This document shows positions 9,067-17,357 of a stretch of DNA of 64,000 nucleotides, piece by piece (positions within the stretch are counted from its first letter, which is position 1; each line of letters begins with the position of its first letter). The stretch is from Bacteroidia bacterium. GTDB taxonomy: Bacteria; Bacteroidota; Bacteroidia; JADZBD01. The notes beneath the pieces are model-generated. The model was not told where the DNA came from and ran no database searches. It was given only the letters and a program-made list of their open reading frames with translations. The translations under genes and the position numbers were made by a program. The stretch spans positions 62,001-126,000 of the forward strand of contig JAGVMA010000072.1 of assembly GCA_020054095.1 (NCBI GenBank), in the 5' to 3' direction.

Positions 9067-9227
9067 AACTGTTTAAAATTTATTCTAAAATAATACGAGA
9101 TATGGTATTTATAAGGTCATCGCATTTATTTCGACAAGCTCAATATGACCTCGCGCGCTGTCAGTCTGAGCTTGTCGAAGACATTGCGAGGGCCACATTA
9201 ACTTTTTTAAACATAATTTAAACAGTT
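9067..9227. repeat. MITE-like palindromic element
   Basis: A 161-bp non-coding stretch is bounded by a perfect 11-bp inverted repeat, AACTGTTTAAA (9067-9077) and its complement (9217-9227). Inside it lies a second, perfect 13-bp inverted repeat, TTCGACAAGCTCA (9130-9142) with its complement at 9167-9179. The inner stem extends through a symmetrical 3-base internal loop to TGAC/GTCA (9146-9149 with 9160-9163). There is no open frame and no T-run suggesting a terminator. Nested inverted repeats in a gene-poor patch suggest a non-autonomous mobile or dispersed palindromic element. No target duplication was identified. Confidence 0.5.
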
Positions 9228-9297
9228 ACTTATAGTCTATAAAAAGTATGTTCATGCAACTTTCAATTATGTTCACTTAGCTTTCGAGTATATTTAA

Positions 9298-9405
9298 TTT
9301 GTTTTTATTTATGTTTACTCTACTTTTAATAATATTAAACCTCTATACGATTATATTAAATCTACATTCGATTAGATTAACTATTGATTCAATTAGATTC
9401 AACCT
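9298..9405. repeat. Degenerate AT-rich direct repeats
   Basis: Loosely repeated units of about 19-20 bases built on ATTCGATTAGATTAA-like sequence, clearest at 9347-9402. With the palindromic element and a terminator they fill the 426-bp stretch without genes at 9047-9472. No function is evident. Confidence 0.35.
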
Positions 9406-9433
9406 ATTTTATAGCAGCATTAACAAACAAAAA

Positions 9434-9452
9434 ATGGGGCATTTAGCCCCAT
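9434..9452. terminator. Bidirectional intrinsic terminator
   Basis: ATGGGGC (9434-9440) pairs with GCCCCAT (9446-9452) around a 5-base loop. There is a T-run downstream on the plus strand and an A-run upstream that becomes a T-run for minus-strand transcripts. It sits just past the stop of the minus-strand gene at 9473-9955. Confidence 0.8.
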
Positions 9453-9472
9453 CGGTTTTTTTATTTTCTCAT

Positions 9473-9955
9473 TTATGGATTTATCGGTGATGTTCCGCCA
9501 TTCGATTCTTTATCAAAAAGTGGCGCTAAATCATCCACCACACTATCTGCCCCCGGCACTTGGTTAGCAGCCGCAGTTTGGGCAGTAGTGTAAAGCAAGC
9601 GCAGCCACCTGTAAGCTTCGCTGCCGGCCACTTGCTGCGTATCGGTAACTATTTCAAGTACTTTAAGCAGTTTTTGTTTTATCGCCTCATGCTGGTCAAA
9701 AAAAACTAAATCGTTACTTGCCTCGGCTTGCGTGCCTGCAAAACCGGTAACAAGAGTGGGATTATTAGGCCCGTGTATTTCTATGCCACGTTTCACATAC
9801 GGGTAACGCTCGCTCGATATATTGGGCAATTTTACACGCTCATCTTTTGTTAAATTATATTTCACCGGCAAGGCGGCAAGTAAATTAGTAATAGCGGTAT
9901 CAATAGCTGCCAGTTGCGCTCCGCTTAGTGTAGTGTTAATGTTTGAAAAAGGCAT
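9473..9955 (-). CDS. Hypothetical protein, Bacteroidota-type
   Basis: 160 residues, no signal peptide. The N-terminal part is helical (LSGAQLAAIDTAITNLLAALP), followed by a segment with KLPNISSERYPYVKRGIEIHGPNNPTLV. The rest is helical and ends in a flexible SNGGTSPINP tail. I recognise it as the type of uncharacterised cytosolic protein seen in Bacteroidota, with no known role. It has its own terminator at 9434-9452 and stands alone in the accessory patch. Confidence 0.7.
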   Translation of the reverse strand: MPFSNINTTLSGAQLAAIDTAITNLLAALPVKYNLTKDERVKLPNISSERYPYVKRGIEIHGPNNPTLVTGFAGTQAEASNDLVFFDQHEAIKQKLLKVLEIVTDTQQVAGSEAYRWLRLLYTTAQTAAANQVPGADSVVDDLAPLFDKESNGGTSPINP

Positions 9956-10092
9956 GGTTGTTATTTTTTAGTAATTATTTTTTTGAAAAAAAACTGCCGG
10001 ACTGCCGTACCTAACTAAATCACCCCATTGAGCGGTACCTTCTTACCAATAAGTGCAGCCCAGTCAGTTTTATTTAAGTGCTAATAAATAAA

Positions 10093-10171
10093 AATGAGAA
10101 GGAAGCCCAATCTGCTCTCCCTGATACAGATTGGGCTAATTGAGGCTCATTAATCTATGCAAACAAGCCTC
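10093..10171. other. Structured intergenic element with nested hairpins
   Basis: A perfect 11-bp stem, AGCCCAATCTG (10104-10114) with its complement at 10127-10137, is enclosed by AATGAG/CTCATT (10093-10098 with 10146-10151). It can be followed or replaced by GAGGCT/AGCCTC (10142-10147 with 10166-10171). These pairings partly exclude one another. The 259-bp gap 9956-10214 holds no open frame of note, and neither strand has a clean T-run after the stem. It may be a small RNA, a 3' UTR of the small-ORF pair at 10215-10527, or a dispersed repeat. Confidence 0.45.
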
Positions 10172-10214
10172 CCTCCTACTTTTATTTTTAATATATTTTG
10201 GTTTCGCATTTTTT

Positions 10215-10415
10215 TTAACGCGATGGATTATTAATTAGTAAATGACTTGAGGAATGAACCCCGTAATCGGCTTTACTTTTTTTTACCGGGTTGGCTTTTA
10301 TATCCTGTTTTTTTTCTACAGTATATTTTAGCCCACCATCATTCTGTTTAGTTTCATGTTTGGATGAGACTAAAAAAACTAAATATAAACTTGTCATGAT
10401 TCCTGTTTTTATCAT
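10215..10415 (-). CDS. Putative small exported peptide precursor
   Basis: 66 residues. The first ~18 (MIKTGIMTSLYLVFLVSS) form a hydrophobic signal or membrane segment. The rest is polar and lysine-rich, with KKSKADYGVHSSSHLLINN near the end. Its ATG follows the stop of the 36-codon ORF at 10417-10527 by one base (TAA-T-ATG), which suggests translational coupling. Family unknown. It lies divergent from the TPR-like gene at 10675. Support is the signal-like start, the coupling and a clean frame; a chance ORF remains possible. Confidence 0.4.
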   Translation of the reverse strand: MIKTGIMTSLYLVFLVSSKHETKQNDGGLKYTVEKKQDIKANPVKKSKADYGVHSSSHLLINNPSR

Positions 10416-10416
10416 A

Positions 10417-10527
10417 TTAATATCCTTCTATGAAAATACGTTTTGCTGCACCATCAGTTAATTCAAAAAATTCGTATAACCGTTCACCGATTTCAAACAT
10501 TGTAAGGTTGTTTTCTATTTCTTTCAT
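10417..10527 (-). CDS. Putative 36-residue peptide
   Basis: A short frame beginning MKEIENNLTMFEIGERLYEF and ending in KRIFIEGY. It is amphipathic and acidic in its first half. It directly precedes the 66-residue ORF, with one base between its stop and the next ATG, so the two would be read as a coupled pair. Nothing similar is recognised. It starts about 150 bp from the divergent TPR-like gene. Confidence 0.35.
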   Translation of the reverse strand: MKEIENNLTMFEIGERLYEFFELTDGAAKRIFIEGY

Positions 10528-10674
10528 GGTGATGTAAATTATTTTTTAGCAATTTTAGCCCATTGATTAAAAATTATAAAACCAAATTTTAGTTCTACCT
10601 GTAGTCTCTAAATAACCATATCAAAAAACAAAAAGCTGTATATCAGCACTTTACATTAAAAAATAAAATAGAGA

Positions 10675-12144
10675 ATGGATAACCGATTACACGAATTAAT
10701 ACAATCGCTCACAAAAAACGAGAAGCGCTATTTTACTTTAAGTGCAAATAAAAAAGGTGGAGAAAAAAATTATTTGCAAATATTTTCACAGTTAGAGAAA
10801 AGTGCAACACCTGATATTGCCAAGCTAAAACAGCGTTTCACTAATTACGATAATGCAGCGCGCTATTTATACGATGCAATTTTAAAAAGTATGCGCGATT
10901 ATCATTCAAAAACTTTTTCTTATAATATATTGCTCGATAATTTGGCTGATGTACAATTTTTAATTGAAAAAAATTTATATAAGCAAGCACTTTCGCAAAT
11001 TAAAACCGGCATTGAGCTGGCTGCGTATAACGAATATTATGCACTACAAATAGAATTTTTAGATGCGCAGCAATACGTTTATCGCAAGTTAGGTAATACC
11101 GAAGATGCTGAAAGTACATATTCGCAAATTTTAAAACTTTTAGAAACCCAAAAAAATTTAATAGGTACTCGCGTGCACGAAAACAAGGTAGTTGGCGTTT
11201 ATTACAAATACGGAACTACAAAAAACAAAATGGCGCAAACAAAACTAAAATCACTAAATAAAATATTAGAAACAAAGAAAACTTTTTCGAGCGTTGGCAG
11301 AATAAATAAAATTGTAAAGTATAATTCATCTTTACTTGCCGGCTTTGCAACCGAAGATTATCCTATGGCAAGTAAAATTTCAGATTTGATAATGGGGGAG
11401 TTAGAAGGTTGGCAAAAATCAGATTATTATAAAAAAAAGCATTCATCATTTTTTCTCAATCATATAGCTGCAAAAATTAATAATAACGAATTTGCAAATG
11501 CTAAAACTATTATTAATGATGCCAAACTGGAATATACTCGCGATAAGTCGCCCGAAGCGTATATAAAGCTATTGAGTTATGAAATAGAAATATGTATTAA
11601 TGATGCCGATGTGGAGCAGGGCTTAGTAGTAGCAACCGATTTAATAAAAATACTGAACGAAACACCGGGCATAGTTCCGGACAGAATAGTGGCATACATT
11701 ACCGCTACTTGTATTTTAATGTACCGTATTGCCAATGATTATAAAAATGCATTGCAAACAATAAATTTGTTTTTGCAATCAGCTACTAAAAAGTATTCGG
11801 AAGATGTGGTTTTGTTCGCAAAATTATTTTACCTCTTGTTACATTTTGAACAAGGTAATGCCACCTTAGTAGAATATCATGCACGTGCCACATTGCGCTA
11901 CTTAAAAACTAATGGCGATAAAGATTTACTTGCCCATGAATTAATTAATTTTTTAAAAAACAATGCCTACGAAATTTCTAACGAAAAATTAATGGCTGAG
12001 CGGTATGCTAATTTAAAATTGGCGTTGCAAAAAAATAATGCCATTTTTCTTAATGGTGCTTTTAATTTTAATTGGTGGATAGATAGTAAAATAACAGGGA
12101 AACCTTTGTCGGCAATAATTGCGGAGGGTAAAAAAACTAAATAA
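10675..12144 (+). CDS. All-helical TPR-like protein of unknown function
   Basis: 489 residues, no signal peptide, no membrane segment and no obvious enzymatic motif. The start MDNRLHELIQSLTKNEKRYFTLSA is characteristic of a Bacteroidota-specific family. The rest is helix-turn-helix pairs with TPR-like spacing (for example YALQIEFLDAQQYVYRKLGNTEDAESTY, about residues 122-149, and DYKNALQTINLFLQSATKKY, about 356-375), so it is probably a solenoid that binds peptides or proteins. No DNA-binding domain is evident. Its 3' end overlaps the end of recJ by 8 bp (convergent). The two small ORFs lie divergently upstream. Confidence 0.8.
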   Translation: MDNRLHELIQSLTKNEKRYFTLSANKKGGEKNYLQIFSQLEKSATPDIAKLKQRFTNYDNAARYLYDAILKSMRDYHSKTFSYNILLDNLADVQFLIEKNLYKQALSQIKTGIELAAYNEYYALQIEFLDAQQYVYRKLGNTEDAESTYSQILKLLETQKNLIGTRVHENKVVGVYYKYGTTKNKMAQTKLKSLNKILETKKTFSSVGRINKIVKYNSSLLAGFATEDYPMASKISDLIMGELEGWQKSDYYKKKHSSFFLNHIAAKINNNEFANAKTIINDAKLEYTRDKSPEAYIKLLSYEIEICINDADVEQGLVVATDLIKILNETPGIVPDRIVAYITATCILMYRIANDYKNALQTINLFLQSATKKYSEDVVLFAKLFYLLLHFEQGNATLVEYHARATLRYLKTNGDKDLLAHELINFLKNNAYEISNEKLMAERYANLKLALQKNNAIFLNGAFNFNWWIDSKITGKPLSAIIAEGKKTK

Positions 12145-13852
12145 TATCTTTCAGATTTAGTTGTAAATATTTTTTTTCATTAAACACACTTTCTTCAATA
12201 GTATAACACACTGAGAATTTTTTTCGGTTCATAATCAAGTTGTATTTATCACTCATGCCAAAAGCAATTGCGCTTATATTTTTATCAGCGGTTCTGAAAT
12301 TTAATTTTAAATGACTATCCTTTATGATTTCAGCCCAGCCGTTATCATTCACATTTTTACTCATAAAAACGGGGCTTATGTTTCCCGGCCCGCTTGGTTC
12401 AAATTGCCTCAGCACATTCATCATTTTATCTGTTATATCATCTAAATTAATTTCGGCATCAATAATAATTTCCGGAACAAGCATGTAATCTTTAATAGTA
12501 GCACTCACCACTTCTTCAAATTTTATGGCGAACGCTTCTAAATTTTCGGGCTTAAGTGTTAGCCCTGCTGCATATTTATGTCCGCCAAATTGCTCTAACA
12601 AATCGGCACAAGTATTAATTGCTTCGTATACATCAAAATCTTTTACAGAGCGTGCCGAGCCGCTTATCATTCCATTTGATTGGGTGAGCACAATGGTGGG
12701 CTTGTAATATTTTTCAGTTAAGCGCGATGCCACAATACCCACCACGCCTTTGTGCCAATCGGGATTATAAACTACTGTGGTTTTTTTCTTTTGTAATAAC
12801 TCGCTGTCGGCAATTAATGCAAGTGCTTGCTCGGTTGCTTGTTTGTCAAATTCTTTTCTGTCGCTGTTATCTTGGTTAATAGTTTCAGTCCATTCATGTG
12901 CAGCATCGGCAGAAGTAGTTATTAGCAATTCCACTGCTTTGCGTGCGCTTGCCACTCGCCCGGCAGCATTAATGCGCGGACCTGCAATAAAAACCAAATC
13001 GCTGATGGTTAATTGCTTTTTGTTTTTACTTTTTTCCTCGTCTGGTTTTTTTTGTGCTGCATCAAATAATGTTTTTAATCCAATGCGTGGCGATGCGTTT
13101 ATTTTCTTTAAACCATAATAGGCAAGTGTTCTGTTTTCGCCCGTGAGCGGTACAATATCTGCAGCAATGCTCACTGCCACTAAATCTAAATACTGTTCTA
13201 AATCCTTAAACGGTAATTTCAATTTTTCTGAATATGCTTGTATTAATTTAAAACCTATGCCACAGCCCGATAATTCTTTATAAGGATACTTGCAATCGGT
13301 TTGCTTAGGGTCGAGCACAGCAATTGCCTTTGGCACATCATCACCCGGCAGGTGATGATCGCAAATTATAAAATCTACACCAAGCGAATTAGCATAGTCT
13401 ATTTTTTCGTTTGCTTTTATGCCGCAATCTAATGCAACAATTAGTTTAAAATTATTTTCTTTTGCATAATCAATTCCTTGTGTAGAAATTCCGTAGCCTT
13501 CTTTATATCTATCGGGAATATAAAAATCTATATTACTGTAATGCGAAGAAAAAAATGTGTAAACAAGTGCAACAGCAGTAGTGCCATCCACATCGTAATC
13601 GCCATAAATTAAAATTTTTTCATTTGCTTTTATTGCCGCCTCTATTCTCGATATGGCTTTGTCCATATCTTTCATTAAAAACGGATTGTACAAATGCGTT
13701 AATGATGGACGAAAAAAATGTTCGGCTTCTTTATAAGTTTCAATGCCACGCAATACCAAAAGTTTACTTAGCAGTGGCGAAATATTTAGCTGTGCCGAAA
13801 GTATTGCTGCTTTGTTTTCATCAGCTTGTAATATTCGCCAGCGTTTTTGCAT
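12137..13852 (-). CDS. recJ: Single-stranded-DNA-specific 5'-3' exonuclease RecJ
   Basis: 571 residues, full length. It degrades ssDNA 5' to 3' in RecF-pathway recombination, mismatch repair and base-excision repair. The catalytic metal motifs are all present: YGDYDVDGT (residues 83-91), LDCG (141-144) and CDHHLPGD (DHH at 165-167). The DHHA1 part carries HKGVVGIVASRL, GSARS and FGGHKYAAGLTL. The C-terminal OB-like region follows (about 450-571). It starts 2 bp after the outer-membrane protein gene at 13855 and is likely in one transcript with it and dacB. Confidence 0.96.
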   Translation of the reverse strand: MQKRWRILQADENKAAILSAQLNISPLLSKLLVLRGIETYKEAEHFFRPSLTHLYNPFLMKDMDKAISRIEAAIKANEKILIYGDYDVDGTTAVALVYTFFSSHYSNIDFYIPDRYKEGYGISTQGIDYAKENNFKLIVALDCGIKANEKIDYANSLGVDFIICDHHLPGDDVPKAIAVLDPKQTDCKYPYKELSGCGIGFKLIQAYSEKLKLPFKDLEQYLDLVAVSIAADIVPLTGENRTLAYYGLKKINASPRIGLKTLFDAAQKKPDEEKSKNKKQLTISDLVFIAGPRINAAGRVASARKAVELLITTSADAAHEWTETINQDNSDRKEFDKQATEQALALIADSELLQKKKTTVVYNPDWHKGVVGIVASRLTEKYYKPTIVLTQSNGMISGSARSVKDFDVYEAINTCADLLEQFGGHKYAAGLTLKPENLEAFAIKFEEVVSATIKDYMLVPEIIIDAEINLDDITDKMMNVLRQFEPSGPGNISPVFMSKNVNDNGWAEIIKDSHLKLNFRTADKNISAIAFGMSDKYNLIMNRKKFSVCYTIEESVFNEKKYLQLNLKDII

Positions 13853-13854
13853 GC

Positions 13855-14337
13855 TTAGTTAAAAACGTAACGTATAGAAACTGCGCCATCCCAAAATCGG
13901 AAGCCGGGGTTTACAAAATCAAAAAATGGTTTTATGTCCATGCTGAAATTTATTGGGCTACCAACTATAAAATAATCTATTCCCAATATGGCATCTATTC
14001 CCACTGTTGCAGTTTGTTCGAGGTACAAAATCTTATTTCGTTTCTTGTAGTAAGCGCCATCATAATAACCAATGTGTGCTCCAAAGCCATATACAAGTGC
14101 AAGATTAGCTGCTTTTAAAGCTTTGTAATTATGTATTTCGTACAAGCCGGTTAAAGTGTATCCTTTAAAATCGAACTGGAAAGAGGCAATGCCCTCGATA
14201 GCTGCTTGGCTATTGATAAACGATTTAAAAGTGATGCCTGAGCCCAAGCCAAAACGAATGCCAAGCGCATTGTGATAAGGTTGTGCAATAAGTTTAAATG
14301 AAAAGAAAATAAAAATGATGATGATGGGTTTGCGCAT
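13855..14337 (-). CDS. Small predicted outer-membrane beta-barrel protein
   Basis: 160 residues from the ATG at 14337; an ATG seven codons earlier (14358) is possible but would put seven polar residues before the signal peptide. The signal is MRKPIIIIFIFFSFKLIAQ. The rest is alternating hydrophobic/polar beta strands with glycine turns (GIRFGLGSGITFK, GFGAHIGYYDG, GIDAILGIDYF) and ends RYVFN, as in small 8-stranded barrels. Function unknown. It lies 42 bp after dacB and 2 bp before recJ on the same strand. Confidence 0.75.
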   Translation of the reverse strand: MRKPIIIIFIFFSFKLIAQPYHNALGIRFGLGSGITFKSFINSQAAIEGIASFQFDFKGYTLTGLYEIHNYKALKAANLALVYGFGAHIGYYDGAYYKKRNKILYLEQTATVGIDAILGIDYFIVGSPINFSMDIKPFFDFVNPGFRFWDGAVSIRYVFN

Positions 14338-14379
14338 GGTTCGTGAAAATTTGGACAACGAAAATAAAAAAAATCCTCT

Positions 14380-15963
14380 TTAATCTAACGCAGCCATTAG
14401 TTCCATAATGCGTTCCATTATTAGTTTTGTTTGAGCAGCATCCCAGCCTTGGTTGTTCATTATCATTGCAAATATTAATGTGCGTTCTTTTTGCGATGTT
14501 ACATAACCTGCATAGCTGCGCACACGTGTCATGTAGCCGCTTTTGGCGTGCACTTTTCCGTTCGCTAAACTATCGTCAGCCATTCTCCTTAGCGTTCCAC
14601 TTTGGCCCGAAACAGGTAGCGAGTTATAGAATGAGTTGAACATACTGCTGTCGTTTTTAAACGACAATAGCATATCGCATAAAAATTTGGTGCTAAGCGC
14701 ATCGTACCTCGAAACACCACTGCCATCTACCATAAAAAATCCGTGCAAGTCAACTTTCTTTTGTTTAAAATAATTTATCACACCATTTACTCCACCGGCA
14801 GTGCTGCCATAATTTCCATCGGCAATCGAAATTAAGCGTAACAATGTTTCGGCATAAAAATTTTGGCTCACTTTATTGGTGTGGTAAACAAGTTGTGCCA
14901 GCGATGGCGAATGGTAAGTGTAAAATGTTTTGCGTTCTTTCTTGGATGCATTTTTGGCTTCAAATTTTAATTTTAAATAAGTGGTGCTTGTATCCGAAAT
15001 TTTTATGCCATTGTTTTTTAATTTTTTAAAAAGTGAATAAGCGCAGAATAAAGCAGGGTCGGGCAGAGCGCTTCGGCCTTCGTAATAACCATTTACTTCG
15101 CCAAGTAATATTCGTTCGTTCATGAATGGCGCACCGTTTACAAATGCGTAGCTTTTTGTAAGATTAGCATTAGCATAAACTTGGTTATGCAGTTTCATAC
15201 CCGGAACATCTTGTTTCACTTTATAAGATGTGTAACCATTAGTAGCGCTTATAGATATATCATACATGTTTTCACATATAGATAAACCACATGGTCCCAC
15301 AGCATAATCGCTTTGCATATCTTCCCAGCTCCAGCCAACCGGAATTTGATCTAATTCATAGGCACTTGCATCGCCCACTATATTTCCGTTTATTGAGTCA
15401 ATGCCTAAATTTTGAATAGCAGCAGCCCAGCTATTCATCAGTGCGCTTAATCCATCTTTGTAAAAAACCTCAGAGGCAAGCGAGGGATCACCACCACCCA
15501 TGATGTAAATGTTTCCTTTTAGCGTGCGTGTTGATTTATCTATTTCGCCATCGTATTGTAAGCGTGTTGTAAATCGGTAGCCGCCACCTAATTTTCCTAA
15601 TGCAACACCGGTGGTAACTGTTTTCATTACCGATGCTGGAACAAGTGCTTGGTGTTCGTTGTGCGATAAAATAATTCTATTGCTATCCGGATCGAAAAGA
15701 CAAAAACCAAATCCTGCGTTTTTTAATTCGCTGCAATTAACTATCGAATCAATGTAATAGTTAAGTTGCCCTAATGGCGATAGGTCTTTTTTTTCAGGAA
15801 TAGTTACTGAATCGCGATTAACATTATCGGGGGAATCTACACTTATGTTTTTAGTAGTATCTTTTTTAGTGAGTAAAATAATGGGGGTGATAATGGCTCC
15901 CGTTGCAATAAGAAAAATGGCAATGTGTTTTACGGCAATTGTTTTCGCTAATAATTTTTTCAT
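14380..15963 (-). CDS. dacB: D-alanyl-D-alanine carboxypeptidase/endopeptidase, PBP4 type (peptidase S13)
   Basis: 527 residues. An N-terminal membrane anchor or signal (residues 11-32) leads to a periplasmic serine peptidase that trims pentapeptides and cleaves peptidoglycan cross-links. The active-site motifs are SVMK (S111 and K114), SQN in KVSQNFYAE and KSG at 474-476. The large insert after SxxK, with GGGDPSL and GWSWEDM, is typical of class C (PBP4) enzymes. First gene of a likely three-gene run with the outer-membrane protein and recJ. Confidence 0.95.
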   Translation of the reverse strand: MKKLLAKTIAVKHIAIFLIATGAIITPIILLTKKDTTKNISVDSPDNVNRDSVTIPEKKDLSPLGQLNYYIDSIVNCSELKNAGFGFCLFDPDSNRIILSHNEHQALVPASVMKTVTTGVALGKLGGGYRFTTRLQYDGEIDKSTRTLKGNIYIMGGGDPSLASEVFYKDGLSALMNSWAAAIQNLGIDSINGNIVGDASAYELDQIPVGWSWEDMQSDYAVGPCGLSICENMYDISISATNGYTSYKVKQDVPGMKLHNQVYANANLTKSYAFVNGAPFMNERILLGEVNGYYEGRSALPDPALFCAYSLFKKLKNNGIKISDTSTTYLKLKFEAKNASKKERKTFYTYHSPSLAQLVYHTNKVSQNFYAETLLRLISIADGNYGSTAGGVNGVINYFKQKKVDLHGFFMVDGSGVSRYDALSTKFLCDMLLSFKNDSSMFNSFYNSLPVSGQSGTLRRMADDSLANGKVHAKSGYMTRVRSYAGYVTSQKERTLIFAMIMNNQGWDAAQTKLIMERIMELMAALD

Positions 15964-16093
15964 CTGTATTTTTTAGTTTCTGATTGCCAGATGGAATACG
16001 CCATATATTCATATCGGTTTGTAATGCCTTGATTGATGGCTATTTCATGCAATAATCAAAATTAAGCAAGCTGCTAATTCATTTAGCAATAAA

Positions 16094-16118
16094 AAAAGCG
16101 AGCTATTAACTCGCTTTT
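16094..16118 (-). terminator. Intrinsic terminator after the acyl-CoA dehydrogenase gene
   Basis: AAAAGCGAG (16094-16102) pairs with its complement at 16110-16118 around a 7-base loop. The A-run on the plus strand gives the U-tract for the minus-strand transcript, ending about 25 bp past the stop codon of the gene at 16144. Confidence 0.85.
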
Positions 16119-16143
16119 CAACAATTTATGTTTTTTAGAAAAA

Positions 16144-17286
16144 TTAGTTTGATAGTACCGAGCGACTGATTACAATTTTTTGTACTTCGGTTGTTCCTTC
16201 ATATATCTGAGTAATTTTTGCATCGCGCATTAAGCGCTCCACATGATATTCTTTTACATAACCATAGCCACCGTGCACTTGCACAGCTTCCACAGTTGTT
16301 TCCATTGCCACCCTCGATGCAAATACTTTTGCAATAGAACCCGCTAATGTATAATCCTGATGATTGTCTTTTAACCAAGCTGCTTTTAAGCAAAGCAATC
16401 TTGCAGCTTCAATTTCTGTTGCCATGTCGGCAAGTTTAAATTGAATGGCTTGGTGATTAGAAATTACTTTACCAAAAGCTTTACGTTCTTTAGAGTAGGC
16501 CAGCGCTAATTCATAAGCGCCCGATGCAATGCCAAGCGCTTGCGATGCAATTCCTATGCGACCACCACCCAAAGTTTTCATGGCAAATTTAAACCCGAAG
16601 CCATCTTCGCCAATGCGATTAGCTTTCGGCACTTTTACATCTGTAAACATAAGTGAGTGCGTATCACTTCCGCGGATGCCAAGTTTGTCTTCCTTGTTTC
16701 CTATTTGAAAGCCGGGCATCCCTTTCTCTACAATCAGGCAATTAATGCCTTTGTGCCCTTTTGCAACATCGGTTTGTGCCATCACTAAATAAACAGATGC
16801 CGTGTTGCCATTGGTAATCCAGTTTTTTGTTCCGTTTAGTAAATAGTGATCGCCTTTATCAATAGCAGTGGTGCGCTGCGATGTAGCATCGCTGCCGGCT
16901 TCCGGTTCCGACAAGCAGAATGCACCAATTATTTCGCCTTTTGCCAATGGCACCAAGTATTTTTGTTTTTGATCTTCGTTTCCGAAATTTTCTAAACCCC
17001 AGCAAACAAGCGAATTGTTCACGCTCATCACTACCGATGCCGATGCGTCAACTTTAGAAATCTCTTCCATCGCTAACACATACGATACGGTATCCATTCC
17101 ACCACCGCCATATTTTGGGTCAACCATCATTCCCAAAAATCCAAGCTTGCCTAATTGTTTTATTTCTTCTGTCGGAAATTTTTGTGCGTTATCGCGTTCA
17201 ATAACTCCGGGTTTTAAAACATTTTGTGCAAAATCGCGTGCGGCTTGTTGCACAGCTAATTGTTCTTCGGTTAACTTAAAATTCAT
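16144..17286 (-). CDS. Acyl-CoA dehydrogenase (short/branched-chain type)
   Basis: 380 residues, a full-length FAD flavoenzyme of fatty- or branched-acyl-CoA oxidation. It passes electrons to ETF in the cytoplasm. The N-terminal helical domain begins MNFKLTEEQLAVQQAARDFAQ. The FAD-binding signature is GAFCLSEPEAGSD (around 125-140) with NGTKNWITNG following. The second signature is VQVHGGYGYVKEYHVERLMRDAKI, and the catalytic base is Glu363 in IYEGTTEVQK, the position used by short-chain enzymes. Exact chain length cannot be read. Monocistronic with its own terminator; a TACATTTG box on the minus strand (17323-17316) is a likely promoter element. Confidence 0.96.
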   Translation of the reverse strand: MNFKLTEEQLAVQQAARDFAQNVLKPGVIERDNAQKFPTEEIKQLGKLGFLGMMVDPKYGGGGMDTVSYVLAMEEISKVDASASVVMSVNNSLVCWGLENFGNEDQKQKYLVPLAKGEIIGAFCLSEPEAGSDATSQRTTAIDKGDHYLLNGTKNWITNGNTASVYLVMAQTDVAKGHKGINCLIVEKGMPGFQIGNKEDKLGIRGSDTHSLMFTDVKVPKANRIGEDGFGFKFAMKTLGGGRIGIASQALGIASGAYELALAYSKERKAFGKVISNHQAIQFKLADMATEIEAARLLCLKAAWLKDNHQDYTLAGSIAKVFASRVAMETTVEAVQVHGGYGYVKEYHVERLMRDAKITQIYEGTTEVQKIVISRSVLSN

Positions 17287-17357
17287 AACTGTTTTATTAT
17301 TTAATATAAGCGTGGCAAATGTAAGTTTTTACACGATATTTCACTAAAATTGTGCAG

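Noticed and set aside
9298-9405. CRISPR array
   Set aside because: Units are degenerate, touch each other and leave no unique spacers of even length.
9299-9490. A 63-codon plus-strand frame in the repeat region
   Set aside because: It is a by-product of AT-rich repeats (mostly Leu/Ile) and runs through the terminator at 9434-9452.
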